A DNA stretch of 64,000 nt from Planctomycetota bacterium (GTDB lineage Bacteria; Planctomycetota; Planctomycetia; Gemmatales; HRBIN36): contig JACTMY010000002.1 of NCBI GenBank assembly GCA_014584395.1, forward strand, positions 62,001 through 126,000, written 5' to 3'. The first letter of the stretch is position 1. Each line of letters begins with the position of its first letter. A program made the position numbers and the translations under genes. Below are positions 1 to 8,725 of the stretch, piece after piece. Below the pieces are notes generated by a model that saw nothing but the letters and a program-made list of their open reading frames with translations, searched no databases and had not been told where the DNA came from.

Positions 1-360
1 CGTGCCGCCTTCCGTTTGAACGACCAACTCATCATCCGCGCCCGCCAGCCCCCCTGGCTTTTCCTTGATGCTGATGACCTTGCCAAGGATGCCGCTGCCC
101 AGCAGCACTTCATCGTTTTTCTTCAGCTGAGCAACCTTGCCCTTGCGCTCCCGCTCTTGACGCTGCATGGGGCGGAGAATCAGAAACCAAAACAGCAAGA
201 AGGGAACCCCGACAAAAGTCAACAGATTGAACAAGGGTTCGGATGGACTTGGGGCGGGTTGTCCTCCCGGCCCCGGAGCAGGGGGCGTTCCCGCGGCGGC
301 TTGAGTGCCCTGAGCTTGCCAGGCGAACAGATTGGTCTGCGGATCCATCATGCGTTCCAT
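1..360 (-). CDS. yajC: YajC, preprotein translocase accessory subunit (3' end cut by the window)
   Basis: Small inner-membrane subunit that associates with SecDF and the SecYEG translocon. 120 codons are visible and the C-terminus lies beyond base 1. Residues 1-40 are a Pro/Gly/Ala-rich tail, residues about 42-62 form one membrane helix (FLLFWFLILRP is the family hallmark), followed by the basic MQRQERERK stretch and the conserved KNDEVLLGSGILGKV segment. The start at 360 (MERMMDP) was chosen as the first ATG in frame; ATGs at 351 and 348 are alternatives. tgt lies 80 bp upstream on the same strand, the common tgt-yajC-secD-secF order, so secD is expected just outside the window. Confidence 0.93.
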   Translation of the reverse strand, partial: MERMMDPQTNLFAWQAQGTQAAAGTPPAPGPGGQPAPSPSEPLFNLLTFVGVPFLLFWFLILRPMQRQERERKGKVAQLKKNDEVLLGSGILGKVISIKEKPGGLAGADDELVVQTEGGT

Positions 361-440
361 GCTCACTTCCAGCGCGGCCGGGTCGGTTGCTCGGATGCCA
401 TGGGCGTAGCGTTTTCCCAAGCGTTCGTCTGGCTGGTATC

Positions 441-1553
441 TTAAAAGTTGCCTCCCAGTCGGGCAAGGTGAGCCGCACGGAAGGAGTCGAATCGCTGCTC
501 TTCGATGGCGCTGCGGATTTGGGCCATGAATTGCAGATAAAAACCGACGTTATGGAGGGAAACCAGGATCGGTCCCAACATTTCCTCGGCCCGAAACAGG
601 TGATGCAAGTAGGCCCGGCTGAAGTGGCGGCACGTGTAACAGGGGCAGGTTTCATCCAGCGGGGCGGGATCGAGTCGATAAATGCTGTTCCGCAGCTTGA
701 TGGGGCCAGCCATCGTGAACGCTTGAGCATTGCGGCCGTTGCGCGTCGGCAAAACGCAGTCAAAAAGGTCCACGCCGCGAGCCACGGCTTCGAGAATGTC
801 CTGCGGACGCCCCACGCCCATGAGGTAGCGCGGTTTATCGGCCGGCAGCGGCGCTGTAGACTCGGCAAGCACGGTCAACATCTGTTCGGTGGGCTCGCCG
901 ACGCTGAATCCGCCCAAGGCATACCCCGGGAAATCCATGGCCGCCAGGGCCTCGGCGCATTCCACCCGCCAGCCGGGATTCAGCCCGCCTTGGACGATGG
1001 CGAACAAAGCCTGATCGGGCTTGCGTTGGACGTCGCGGCAGCGCCGCGCCCACAGCAGCGTCCGCCGCAGCGCTTCGCGGACCTCGTCCTCTTCGCCCAA
1101 GGATGGCGGACATTCATCCAAGCACATCGCAATGTCCGACCCCAAGCGTTCCTGAATGGCCACGGCTTTCTCGGGAGAAAGCTCAAACAACGCCCCATCG
1201 ATATGCGATCTGAAGACGACGCTGTCATCGGTGATTTTTCTTTGCTCGGCGAGACTGAAGACCTGATAGCCGCCGCTGTCCGTGAGGATGGCTCCATTCC
1301 AGTTCATGAAGCGGTGCAGTCCGCCCATGGCCTCGACGACTTCAACCCCCGGACGAAGGGCCAAATGATAGGTGTTGCCCAGGAGAATGCGAACGCCCAG
1401 TTCCTGCAATTGCGCGGGCGTCAGGCCCTTGACCGTGGCGGCCGTCCCCACGGGCATGAACATGGGGGTTTCAATCACGCCATGCGGCGTGGTCATGCGG
1501 CCCCGCCTGGCCGAGCCGTCTTGTGCCAATCGTTCGAAGGTGATAGCGGCCAT
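441..1553 (-). CDS. tgt: queuine tRNA-ribosyltransferase (tRNA-guanine transglycosylase)
   Basis: Exchanges guanine-34 of GUN-anticodon tRNAs for preQ1 in queuosine synthesis. The protein has 370 residues, usual for the bacterial enzyme. Visible motifs: TDSGGYQVFS with the general base Asp92; GGFSVGEP at about 214-221; FDCVLPTRNGRN with the nucleophile Asp265; and the zinc site Cys303, Cys305, Cys308 (CPCYTC) plus His334. An in-frame TTG at 1571 would add six residues, but the ATG at 1553 gives a standard N-terminus (MAAITFERL). It sits directly upstream of yajC on the same strand and is probably cotranscribed with it. Confidence 0.96.
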   Translation of the reverse strand: MAAITFERLAQDGSARRGRMTTPHGVIETPMFMPVGTAATVKGLTPAQLQELGVRILLGNTYHLALRPGVEVVEAMGGLHRFMNWNGAILTDSGGYQVFSLAEQRKITDDSVVFRSHIDGALFELSPEKAVAIQERLGSDIAMCLDECPPSLGEEDEVREALRRTLLWARRCRDVQRKPDQALFAIVQGGLNPGWRVECAEALAAMDFPGYALGGFSVGEPTEQMLTVLAESTAPLPADKPRYLMGVGRPQDILEAVARGVDLFDCVLPTRNGRNAQAFTMAGPIKLRNSIYRLDPAPLDETCPCYTCRHFSRAYLHHLFRAEEMLGPILVSLHNVGFYLQFMAQIRSAIEEQRFDSFRAAHLARLGGNF

Positions 1554-1649
1554 GGGTCGTGTCAAAAGCAAACGGGCAACGGGTCAACCTGTTGGTTTGG
1601 GTCCCCGCTGCCCTGTTCTTGGGTGAAACCGATTGACCAAGCGCTGGGG

Positions 1650-2987
1650 TTAATCCCCGCGCAGTTTGATGCCGATTTGGGTCAACTTCTCGCGCACCTC
1701 GTGGAGGGACGTCATGCCAAAGTTCTTGACTTCGAGCAATTCATCGGCCGTGCGCGAAACCAATTCTCCCAACGTGGCAATGCCCAGGCGGTTCATGCAT
1801 TTGCGCGAGCGGACGGAAAGGTTCAATTCGCTCACGGGCTTGTTCATGATCGCTTGTTCTTGTTCGGAGAGAGGCTGCTGCGAGGAGCGGAAGCGCGGGT
1901 CGTACCGCGCGCCTTCCTCCAGCGCCTGCCCCAAACGCAAACCCTTGGCCGTCATCATTTCCTTGATTTCCAACAACGACGTTTCGCCAAAGTTCTTGCT
2001 GGCCAGGAGTTGAGCCTCGGTGACTCGCGTCAAGTCGCCCAGCGAGCGGATGTTCATCTTCTTCAAGCAATTGCGGCTGCGCACCGATAACTCGAAGTCG
2101 GTCACCGGGATTTCCAGAACTTGAGCAAACTTGTCGTACTTGCGCTCCGCTTCCTCGTCGATGAACATGCTCAGCGACGCCTTCGAATCCTTATAAAACA
2201 AGCGGGCTTTATCGTTCGTGGCGTCCGCGTCGACGATGTGCTGATAGCAGCGCGTCGCCTTGTCGTATTGGTTGTTGTCTTCATACAGCACCGCCAGGTT
2301 GAACATCGCGCCGACGTGCACCGGGTACTGGGCAATGCTGCGCTCGTAGAAGCCGATGGCGTCCTCGTCGTTGCCGACGAGATCGTGGAAGAATCCCAAC
2401 TGGAACAGCGCACCGACGTGGTTCGGGTCCAGTTCGATGGCACGCTCAAAATGCTTGATCGCCGCCGACCGGTCCCCTTCATCCAATTTCAAATGTCCCA
2501 TCTGATAGTGAAACTCGGCGCTGTGCGAGCCGAGGTCTTCGAGCCGGGTGAGCAAGTCACGAGCCGTTTTAAGCTGTTGTTGTTGCCGAAACAGACCGGC
2601 CCGTTGCAATTGAATTTGGCTGCTGGTGTAGCCTAATTTTTCGGCGCGTTCGAAAGCTTTGTGGGCTTCCTCCAAATCGCTCAAGCTGGCAAAAGCTTTG
2701 CCCAAATAGAAATTGGCCAGGGCCGTTTCCGCTTGTTTCAGATATTGGACGGCTTCCTTGACCTTGCCCAGGAAATACAGGGCGATGCCGAGCTTGAGTT
2801 GCCATTTCTTGGCCGCCAGGCCGGATTGCGATTCCAGTCGGGTCTTCATGGCCTCGATCACTTCGCGCAGCGCTTTGTATTGCGCTGGACCTTGGGTCAA
2901 CCCTTCCCGCAAACGCTGCACGGTGCCCGCATCACAATCTTCACGTTCCAGAAACAGGGCCTTGATATCCGTCTTGATCGCCTCCAT
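1650..2987 (-). CDS. TPR protein with two C-terminal RNA-polymerase alpha-CTD-like domains
   Basis: 445 residues in two halves. Residues about 60-270 are tetratricopeptide repeats, for example FHYQMGHLKLDEGDRSAA and GALFQLGFFHDLVGNDEDA. Residues about 292-352 and 382-443 are two copies of the helix-hairpin-helix fold of the alpha-subunit C-terminal domain: each has ELSVRSRNCL or LNLSVRSRKCM, then a LGDL or LGEL turn, then KNFGETSLLEI or KNFGMTSLHEV. It lacks the alpha N-terminal dimerisation domain, so it is not RpoA. The alpha-CTD fold binds UP-element DNA and regulators, so a role at promoters or on RNA polymerase is a reasonable inference. I know of comparable proteins in planctomycetes but of no defined function. 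ATG at 2987 is the only good start. Confidence 0.9.
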   Translation of the reverse strand: MEAIKTDIKALFLEREDCDAGTVQRLREGLTQGPAQYKALREVIEAMKTRLESQSGLAAKKWQLKLGIALYFLGKVKEAVQYLKQAETALANFYLGKAFASLSDLEEAHKAFERAEKLGYTSSQIQLQRAGLFRQQQQLKTARDLLTRLEDLGSHSAEFHYQMGHLKLDEGDRSAAIKHFERAIELDPNHVGALFQLGFFHDLVGNDEDAIGFYERSIAQYPVHVGAMFNLAVLYEDNNQYDKATRCYQHIVDADATNDKARLFYKDSKASLSMFIDEEAERKYDKFAQVLEIPVTDFELSVRSRNCLKKMNIRSLGDLTRVTEAQLLASKNFGETSLLEIKEMMTAKGLRLGQALEEGARYDPRFRSSQQPLSEQEQAIMNKPVSELNLSVRSRKCMNRLGIATLGELVSRTADELLEVKNFGMTSLHEVREKLTQIGIKLRGD

Positions 2988-3305
2988 TGAGACTCTCCAA
3001 GAGAAAAACTTGCCGATGAGCCAGAGTCGAATTCGGAAGTGGTACTATATGGGGAATATTCGCTGGATGCAAGTCCGGGACGAGGCGCGGTCCGCTGGAC
3101 GATAGAAATCGGGCTTATGGTTTAACCTTACCGTTTGCGGCATGTGCGAAGCTGTACCCTCATAGCCAATGGAACGCCTCATGGATTCGGGAGGGTTGAA
3201 CTTCAATGGTTTCCATTCGCCCTGACGTTCACGCCATGGTAAGGTGCACATTTGGCTTCATGCAGGCTATTGACCAAAGCCGGTCGCGGTGACCCGAGGT
3301 TCGTC
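2988..3305. other. divergent intergenic region, about 320 bp
   Basis: Lies between the divergent TPR/alpha-CTD gene and the kinase gene, so promoters for both should be here. I see no convincing sigma-70 pair, no RNA gene and no credible ORF. A 68-codon minus-strand frame at 3045-3251 lacks a ribosome-binding site and protein-like composition, so it was not called. Confidence 0.5.
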
Positions 3306-4595
3306 ATGCCAGACGATGATCTTTCGACCTCAGCTCATCCCTATTCGATGCCTTTCGAGTCCGCATCCAAGGATCTCGAAAAAACGCACACTCATTCCTG
3401 CGCTGCTCCTCAAGATGAAACGCCCCCCGCCGTGCCTGGCTTCCAGATTGAATCGGAAATTGCCCGGGGCGGCATGGCCGTCGTTTACCGCGCCTTCGAC
3501 CGCGCTTTGAATCGCGTCGTGGCGGTCAAGCTGTTGCAGGATCGTTTTCCGCCCGAATCCGTCATCGCCCAGCGCTTCGTGGAGGAGGCCCAGATCACGG
3601 GGCAACTGCAACATCCTGGCATCCCACCCATTTATCTGGCTGGGCGGATTCCCGATGGCCGGCCGTTTCTGGCCATGAAATTGATCAAGGGGCAAACCCT
3701 GGAGGAAATGATCAAGACCAAGATGAGCTTCAATCCTTTGGCGATCATGGAAGCGATTGCCCAAGCCGTGGGTTATGCCCATGCCCACGGCGTGATTCAC
3801 CGCGATTTGAAGCCGGCGAACATCATGGTCGGCGCCTTTGGCGACGTGCAGGTGATGGATTGGGGATTGTCGAAGAAGGTGACGACCGGAGCCTCATCCC
3901 CCGAGCCTGGCAAAATCGAAGTGGAAGCTTCTCATACCACGCACGTCGTCGCGCCCCGCTTTGAATCCGATGGCCATACCCAGGCAGGCACGATCCTGGG
4001 AACGCTGTCCTTCATGCCTCCGGAGCAAGCGGTCGGCGAGATCGACAAGGTGGATCAGCGGGCCGACGTCTTTGGGCTGGGGGCGGTGCTGTGCATGATG
4101 CTCACCGGCAAGCCGCCATACACGGGCGGCGATTTCGAGGAAGTTCGGGTCAAGGCCATGCGCGGCGAACTCGGAGAGGCCCATGCGCGGCTCGATGGCT
4201 GCGGCGCGGAGCCTGACATCATCAAGTTGTGCAAGGATTGCTTGCAGTTTCATTCCGCGGATCGCCCCGCGGACGGCAACGCCGTCGCCGCCGCAGTGGC
4301 GCGACTGCGCGCCGAAGCCGAAGCACGCGCCAAGCAAGCGGAAATCGCTCAGATTCGCGCGGAAGTGCAAAGCAAGGAACAGCGCAAGCGCCGCCGAGTT
4401 TTGGCCTTTGCCATGATGGTGTTGGCTTTGGGTTTGCTGGGCACATCCATCGGGTTTTTCTGGGCCATGCAGTCCGCCGAACAGGAGCGTCAGGCCAACA
4501 TAATCGCTCAATTGGCTAAGGCGCAGGCGGAAGCGGCCACCCTGAACGAACACAAAATCAGAAATTTGCCCATCGCATTTTCACGAACGTCATAA
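3306..4595 (+). CDS. transmembrane Ser/Thr protein kinase (Hanks type)
   Basis: 429 residues from the ATG at 3306, preceded by a GAGG at about -9; an upstream in-frame start at 3252 gives no recognisable extension. Kinase domain about 46-335: glycine-rich loop ARGGMAVVY (53-61), catalytic Lys75 in VVAVKLL, HRDLKPAN with catalytic Asp167, metal-binding motif DWG (Asp185) instead of DFG, and MPPEQA for the APE region. A charged stretch (335-364) leads to one membrane helix at about 365-388, so the kinase is cytoplasmic and the short tail is outside. The tail stops about 40 residues after the helix, short for planctomycete kinases of this type, and the next gene overlaps its stop codon by one base. 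Confidence 0.93.
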   Translation: MPDDDLSTSAHPYSMPFESASKDLEKTHTHSCAAPQDETPPAVPGFQIESEIARGGMAVVYRAFDRALNRVVAVKLLQDRFPPESVIAQRFVEEAQITGQLQHPGIPPIYLAGRIPDGRPFLAMKLIKGQTLEEMIKTKMSFNPLAIMEAIAQAVGYAHAHGVIHRDLKPANIMVGAFGDVQVMDWGLSKKVTTGASSPEPGKIEVEASHTTHVVAPRFESDGHTQAGTILGTLSFMPPEQAVGEIDKVDQRADVFGLGAVLCMMLTGKPPYTGGDFEEVRVKAMRGELGEAHARLDGCGAEPDIIKLCKDCLQFHSADRPADGNAVAAAVARLRAEAEARAKQAEIAQIRAEVQSKEQRKRRRVLAFAMMVLALGLLGTSIGFFWAMQSAEQERQANIIAQLAKAQAEAATLNEHKIRNLPIAFSRTS

Positions 4596-5062
4596 TGGTT
4601 CATGAGCGCGCGGACCAATCGGAAAAAGCCAATGAATGGCGGAAGAAATGGTTTTCCTCATTAAGGGATCGGCTCGGCGCGGAATTCGTCGCCTACACAG
4701 TCGAACTGGGGCAAATGGGCTTGCAGTTGCTGCAGTTGAAAAAATGGGACCGAGCCGAAGGTCTCTTGCGCGAGTGTCTTGCTATACGGGAGAAAACCCA
4801 GCCCGATGCTTGGAATACCTATTACGCCCGGTCCATGCTGGGAGAAGCTTTGCTGGGTCAAGAGAAATTTGCGGAAGCAGAGCCTCTATTGCTGAAGGGG
4901 TTCAATGGATTGCAACAAAGAGCCGACCAAATCCCCGAGGGGCTGAAGAAAACTCGTTTGATCGAGGCTTGCAATCGAATCATTGAACTCTATTCCGCGT
5001 TGGCGAATCCTGAAGAACAAAAAAAATGGCAGCATATTCGCGATCGTCTGAATGACAGTTAA
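4595..5062 (+). CDS. TPR-type protein, probable former or coupled C-terminal part of the kinase
   Basis: 155 residues. A repeat-like helical core covers about 35-100 (LKKWDRAEGLLRECLAIREKT and LLGQEKFAEAEPLLLKG), with WRKKW near the N-terminus. From memory of the family, the same TPR signature forms the extracytoplasmic tail of many planctomycete membrane kinases. The ATG overlaps the kinase stop by one base (TAATG), and this frame reads upstream without a stop alongside the last residues of the kinase. It has no signal peptide of its own. Either it is translated by termination-reinitiation as a cytoplasmic protein, or one frameshift has split a longer kinase-TPR gene. Its 3' end overlaps the convergent ROK gene by four bases. 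Confidence 0.72.
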   Translation: MVHERADQSEKANEWRKKWFSSLRDRLGAEFVAYTVELGQMGLQLLQLKKWDRAEGLLRECLAIREKTQPDAWNTYYARSMLGEALLGQEKFAEAEPLLLKGFNGLQQRADQIPEGLKKTRLIEACNRIIELYSALANPEEQKKWQHIRDRLNDS

Positions 5063-6006
5063 CTCGCGGTTGCGGCATCTCGATCACCCTTTCTTTGAGC
5101 ATGACATTGCCTGGCGAAGAGCAACGCGCCATGAACGACGACTTCTTCTCCTAACGCGGCCGGCACCAAATCGTACGCCTCTCGAAACGGTGGAAACACG
5201 ATGGCCTGCAAGGCCTGGCGCAGTGGTTCAAAAAGGAGCTTCTCGCCGACCATGCCAAAGCCGCCGCCGATGATCATTCGCCGCGGGCAGATCAAGGCGA
5301 CGACGTGGGACAGGGCCATCGCCAGGCGGCGAATGGCCAACGTAAGGACGTGCTGCGCGCGCGGGTCGCCCGCTTCAGCTTGGGCCGCCACGATCTCCGC
5401 CCGGGCCGCCCCAAACGCCTCGGCCAGGCTCCAGCCCGAAGCGCGCTGCTCCAAAATCCGCCAACGTCCGTTGTGCGGCAGGAAGTGGGTGCCATCACAG
5501 TCATAATCGATCCACAGGTGTCCAATCTCGCCTGCCCCCAGGCCGACGCCGCGATGGATTTTCCCATTCAGGATCAAACTGCCGCCAATTCCCGAACCGA
5601 TGTTCATGTAGAAAAGCGGATCGAACCCTCGGCCCGCTCCGATCGCGGCTTCCGCCAAGCCAGCCAGGTCCGAGTCATTCCCGAGCGCCGCCGGTCGGCC
5701 GAACTGTTCTTGCATCCAGCTTGCGAGGGGAAAGTGGTCCCAACCTTGCACCTGATGCGATTTGATCACCACGCGCTGACGATCATCGACCGGTCCGCCG
5801 AAGCCGATGCCGATGCCTTGCACTTCTTGCATAGAGCCATCGACTTGCCGTAAGGTTGCAGGTAGATGGACCCTAATCTGCTCCAGAATGCTCGCAGCGC
5901 CTAAATGGGGAGCGATGGGCCAACGTTGACAGCAGCGCAGATGACCAGCGCCATCGCCCAGTCCGATTTGCAGCTTGGTTCCGCCAATCTCAATGCCGAC
6001 ATACAT
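5059..6006 (-). CDS. ROK-family sugar kinase or regulator
   Basis: 315 residues with the ASKHA/ROK fold: phosphate-1 loop GIEIGGTKLQIG (4-15), GIGFGGPVDD (66-75), catalytic GNDSD with Asp111, phosphate-2 motif NIGSGIGGS (135-143) and GAGEIGHLWID (158-168). No DNA-binding helix-turn-helix precedes the fold, so it is more likely a kinase than a repressor. The cysteine zinc motif (CxCGxxGC) that normally follows GEIGH is absent; the segment reads YDCDGTHFLPHNGRW. It starts six bases after the stop of the upstream SIS gene and must be in the same operon, so a sugar or sugar-phosphate substrate shared with that isomerase is likely. Confidence 0.88.
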   Translation of the reverse strand: MYVGIEIGGTKLQIGLGDGAGHLRCCQRWPIAPHLGAASILEQIRVHLPATLRQVDGSMQEVQGIGIGFGGPVDDRQRVVIKSHQVQGWDHFPLASWMQEQFGRPAALGNDSDLAGLAEAAIGAGRGFDPLFYMNIGSGIGGSLILNGKIHRGVGLGAGEIGHLWIDYDCDGTHFLPHNGRWRILEQRASGWSLAEAFGAARAEIVAAQAEAGDPRAQHVLTLAIRRLAMALSHVVALICPRRMIIGGGFGMVGEKLLFEPLRQALQAIVFPPFREAYDLVPAALGEEVVVHGALLFARQCHAQRKGDRDAATAS

Positions 6007-6012
6007 GCCGCG

Positions 6013-6624
6013 TTAACCTTGCCCCAAGCCGATGCGAGCGTAGAGATGATCCAGCACCCAATGGAATATCGTCAGATGAATCGATTCCACGATGCCCATG
6101 TCATCGAGGGGAACGTGCAGGTTGTGTTGCGCGAGCGTTTGCAACTTTCCGCCGCTGAAGCCCGTGCATCCGAAGGTGGCCAGTCCATGGCGGTTGGCCC
6201 ACTCGACGGCCTTGAGCACATTGGGACTGTTGCCGCTGCCGCTGATGGCGACGAGGAGATCGCCGCTGCTGCCCAAGTTTTTGAGCTGTTCGACGAAGAT
6301 GCGGTCGAAACCCTCGTCGTTGCCCCAAGCGAGGATATAAGGAGTGTTGTCGGTCAGGCTGAGGACCTTGAGCCGTTTCTTCTGGTCATTTTCAAAATCT
6401 TCCCGGCGCAGCGTGCTTTTGCCCAAGTCCTCGCAGAAATGGGACGCATTGGAACCGCTGCCGCCGTTGCCGCAAATGAAGACGAAGCGGTCGCGTCGAT
6501 AGCAATCGTAAATACGGTCGGCGAGGTTTTGGATTTGGGCTTCTTCGACCCGCAGCAATTCGCGGCCCACGCGCTCCAGAAAGGCACGGGCACCCATCGT
6601 CGCACCGAGCATAGCATCCTCCAT
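6013..6624 (-). CDS. SIS-domain phosphosugar isomerase, GmhA-like
   Basis: 203 residues, one SIS domain, close to the length of sedoheptulose-7-phosphate isomerase (GmhA). Motifs: [15 protein letters not shown] at about 49-63, the second sugar-phosphate motif [15 protein letters not shown] in mid-protein, and a C-terminal [15 protein letters not shown] helix as in GmhA/DiaA proteins. GmhA makes D-glycero-D-manno-heptose 7-phosphate for LPS or S-layer heptose; DiaA is a DnaA-binding relative, so function is not settled by sequence. The adjacent ROK kinase supports a sugar-phosphate pathway. Start ATG at 6624; the next in-frame ATG at 6612 is an alternative. Confidence 0.88.
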   Translation of the reverse strand: MEDAMLGATMGARAFLERVGRELLRVEEAQIQNLADRIYDCYRRDRFVFICGNGGSGSNASHFCEDLGKSTLRREDFENDQKKRLKVLSLTDNTPYILAWGNDEGFDRIFVEQLKNLGSSGDLLVAISGSGNSPNVLKAVEWANRHGLATFGCTGFSGGKLQTLAQHNLHVPLDDMGIVESIHLTIFHWVLDHLYARIGLGQG

Positions 6625-6776
6625 GCATGATGATCATTGATCCCCTTCAATGTAGCAGGATCGGCTCTTTCGCACCAGACCGACCCGTGCTCCACCTTCA
6701 ATCCCGCGGCCATGGATGCGAAGCCGGGGCTTGGCTGCTAGAATGGAGAGACCGAGCAGCAGAAAAGGAACCGTTT

Positions 6777-8714
6777 ATGCCGCGCGATCTGATCTTGGGA
6801 ACGGCCGGGCACATCGATCATGGGAAAACTTCGCTGATCAAGGCGTTGACCGGCATCGACTGCGATCGTTTGCCCGAGGAAAAGAGCCGAGGCATCACCA
6901 TCGATTTGGGGTTTGCTCATTTGGAGCTGGGGCCCTATCGGCTGGGGATCGTGGATGTGCCGGGCCATGAGCGCTTTATCAAGAACATGCTCTCGGGAGC
7001 CACGGGCTTTGACGTGGTCCTCTTGGTCGTGGCCGCGGATGACTCGGTGATGCCGCAGACGCGGGAGCATTTGGATATTTTGCAACTGCTTGGCATTCGC
7101 CATGGCGTGGTGGCGGTGACCAAGGCGGATTTGGTCGATCCCCTGACATTGGACGTCGTCATGCTGGAGGTGCGCGAGCTCTTGCAAGCGACGCCATTGA
7201 AGGAGGCGCCGATCATTCCCACGTCCACCCTTAAGGGCACCGGTCTGCCGGAGTTGAAAGAGGCCTTGCTCGATCAATGCCGCCAGGTCGATGAACCTCC
7301 CGAAGAGGATTGGTTTCGTTTGGCGATCGATCGCAGCTTCTCCGTGGCCGGTTATGGCACGGTCGTGACCGGGACCGTCGCTTCTGGACGATTGCGCGTT
7401 GGGGAAGAAGCGGCTTGGCTTCCGGGGGGAGCGCTGCTGCGCGTGCGCGGCTTGCAAAATCATGAACAACCGGTCGAAGAGATTCATCGCGGAATGCGCG
7501 CCGCGATCAATTTGGCCGGGGTCAAGCACGAGGACGTCCTGCGCGGTCAAGAACTGGCCACGCCGGGCTATCTGCTGCCGAGCCGGGTCATGACCGTCAG
7601 ACTTCATGCCTTGAGTAGTTTGTCCAGACCCATTAAGCATCGTGCACCGGTCCGAGTCCACATCGGCACGGCGGAAATCCTCGGCACGCTCTCATTGCTG
7701 GATGCCGAGCGCTTGGAGCCTGGCCAATGGTGCCTGGCGCAAATGTTCCTTGAAGAGCCTGGCATGGCCGTTTGGGGCCAACCCTTCGTCATTCGCGATC
7801 CCTCGGCTGCGATGACCCTGGGAGGGGGGATGGTGCTTCAGCCCGCGGCCGAGAAATTGCGGCGCCGCCACGTGGAGACACTGGCCCTCATCGAGCCGTT
7901 GGCCAATGCCAATCCGGAGGAAAGGGCCTTGCTCGTCGCCAAGCTCAGAGGCTACCGCGGGATCACGAAAGCGGAGTTGGTTCGAGCCGCGCGACTCACT
8001 CCGGCCCAGGCCGACCGCATGTTATCCCATTTGGTGGAGCAGGGGAAACTGATGCCCGTGCATTCGTCGACGCAGGAAATGGGCGCTATTCACGCCGAGC
8101 AGCTTGCGTCCTTGAAGGAAAAGATTGTCGCCACGCTGCAGCGATGGCATGAACAGTGGCCGTTGCTGTCGGCCCATGATCGGGGCAAATTGGTGACGGC
8201 ACTGACTTTCGTGGGGGACGATGGCTTGATCCAAGCGCAATTGGACCGCATGATCATGGAGCGCGTGATCGTTGGGGATCAACGCCGCGTGGCCCTGGCC
8301 AGCCATAAACCCAAGCTCAGCCAAAATCAGCGCAAGCTGAAAGTGAAGTTGGTCGAGGCCCACCGCGCCGCGGGCTTTCAGCCGCCTCAAGTGGAGAGTT
8401 TTACCTCTCAAGCAGGCGGCAACGCCAAGGACTTGAAGGATCTGTTTGAAGTATGCGTCGCCGAAAACGAACTCGTTCCGATCAGCCCGGATTATTTCCT
8501 CCATGCCGAACATGAAACGGCCCTCAAGGAGCAACTGCGGGCCAAATTAGCGGATGGCAAGGGCATGTCCGTGGCGGAAATCAAGGAAATGCTCGGTACG
8601 ACGCGCAAATACGCCGTTCCGATCTGCGAGTATCTGGATCGCATTGGGTTTACCCGGCGCGACGGCGATCTGCGCTACTTGGTTCAACCGGCGGTCAAAG
8701 TCGGATCGGTCTAG
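6777..8714 (+). CDS. selB: selenocysteine-specific translation elongation factor SelB
   Basis: 645 residues. Delivers Sec-tRNA(Sec) to UGA codons marked by a SECIS hairpin. G1 GHIDHGKTS (11-19), switch region [13 protein letters not shown] (34-46), G3 DVPGHERFI (60-68) and G4 TKAD (115-118) are intact. Beta-barrel domains follow ([12 protein letters not shown] in domain 2), then a long C-terminal part with winged-helix repeats, for example [17 protein letters not shown] and [16 protein letters not shown]. The ATG at 6777 gives the canonical N-terminus [17 protein letters not shown]; the frame is open 50 codons further upstream but that stretch is not SelB-like. selA follows after 11 bp. Confidence 0.96.
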   Translation: MPRDLILGTAGHIDHGKTSLIKALTGIDCDRLPEEKSRGITIDLGFAHLELGPYRLGIVDVPGHERFIKNMLSGATGFDVVLLVVAADDSVMPQTREHLDILQLLGIRHGVVAVTKADLVDPLTLDVVMLEVRELLQATPLKEAPIIPTSTLKGTGLPELKEALLDQCRQVDEPPEEDWFRLAIDRSFSVAGYGTVVTGTVASGRLRVGEEAAWLPGGALLRVRGLQNHEQPVEEIHRGMRAAINLAGVKHEDVLRGQELATPGYLLPSRVMTVRLHALSSLSRPIKHRAPVRVHIGTAEILGTLSLLDAERLEPGQWCLAQMFLEEPGMAVWGQPFVIRDPSAAMTLGGGMVLQPAAEKLRRRHVETLALIEPLANANPEERALLVAKLRGYRGITKAELVRAARLTPAQADRMLSHLVEQGKLMPVHSSTQEMGAIHAEQLASLKEKIVATLQRWHEQWPLLSAHDRGKLVTALTFVGDDGLIQAQLDRMIMERVIVGDQRRVALASHKPKLSQNQRKLKVKLVEAHRAAGFQPPQVESFTSQAGGNAKDLKDLFEVCVAENELVPISPDYFLHAEHETALKEQLRAKLADGKGMSVAEIKEMLGTTRKYAVPICEYLDRIGFTRRDGDLRYLVQPAVKVGSV

Positions 8715-8725
8715 GAAGATTGCCC

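Noticed and set aside
243-2090. 615-codon plus-strand frame over tgt and the TPR gene
   Set aside because: Antisense to two well-identified genes, no domain, no ribosome site; long antisense frames are expected in high-GC DNA.
3045-3251. 68-codon minus-strand frame between the TPR/alpha-CTD and kinase genes
   Set aside because: No ribosome-binding site, no protein-like pattern and inside a divergent promoter region.
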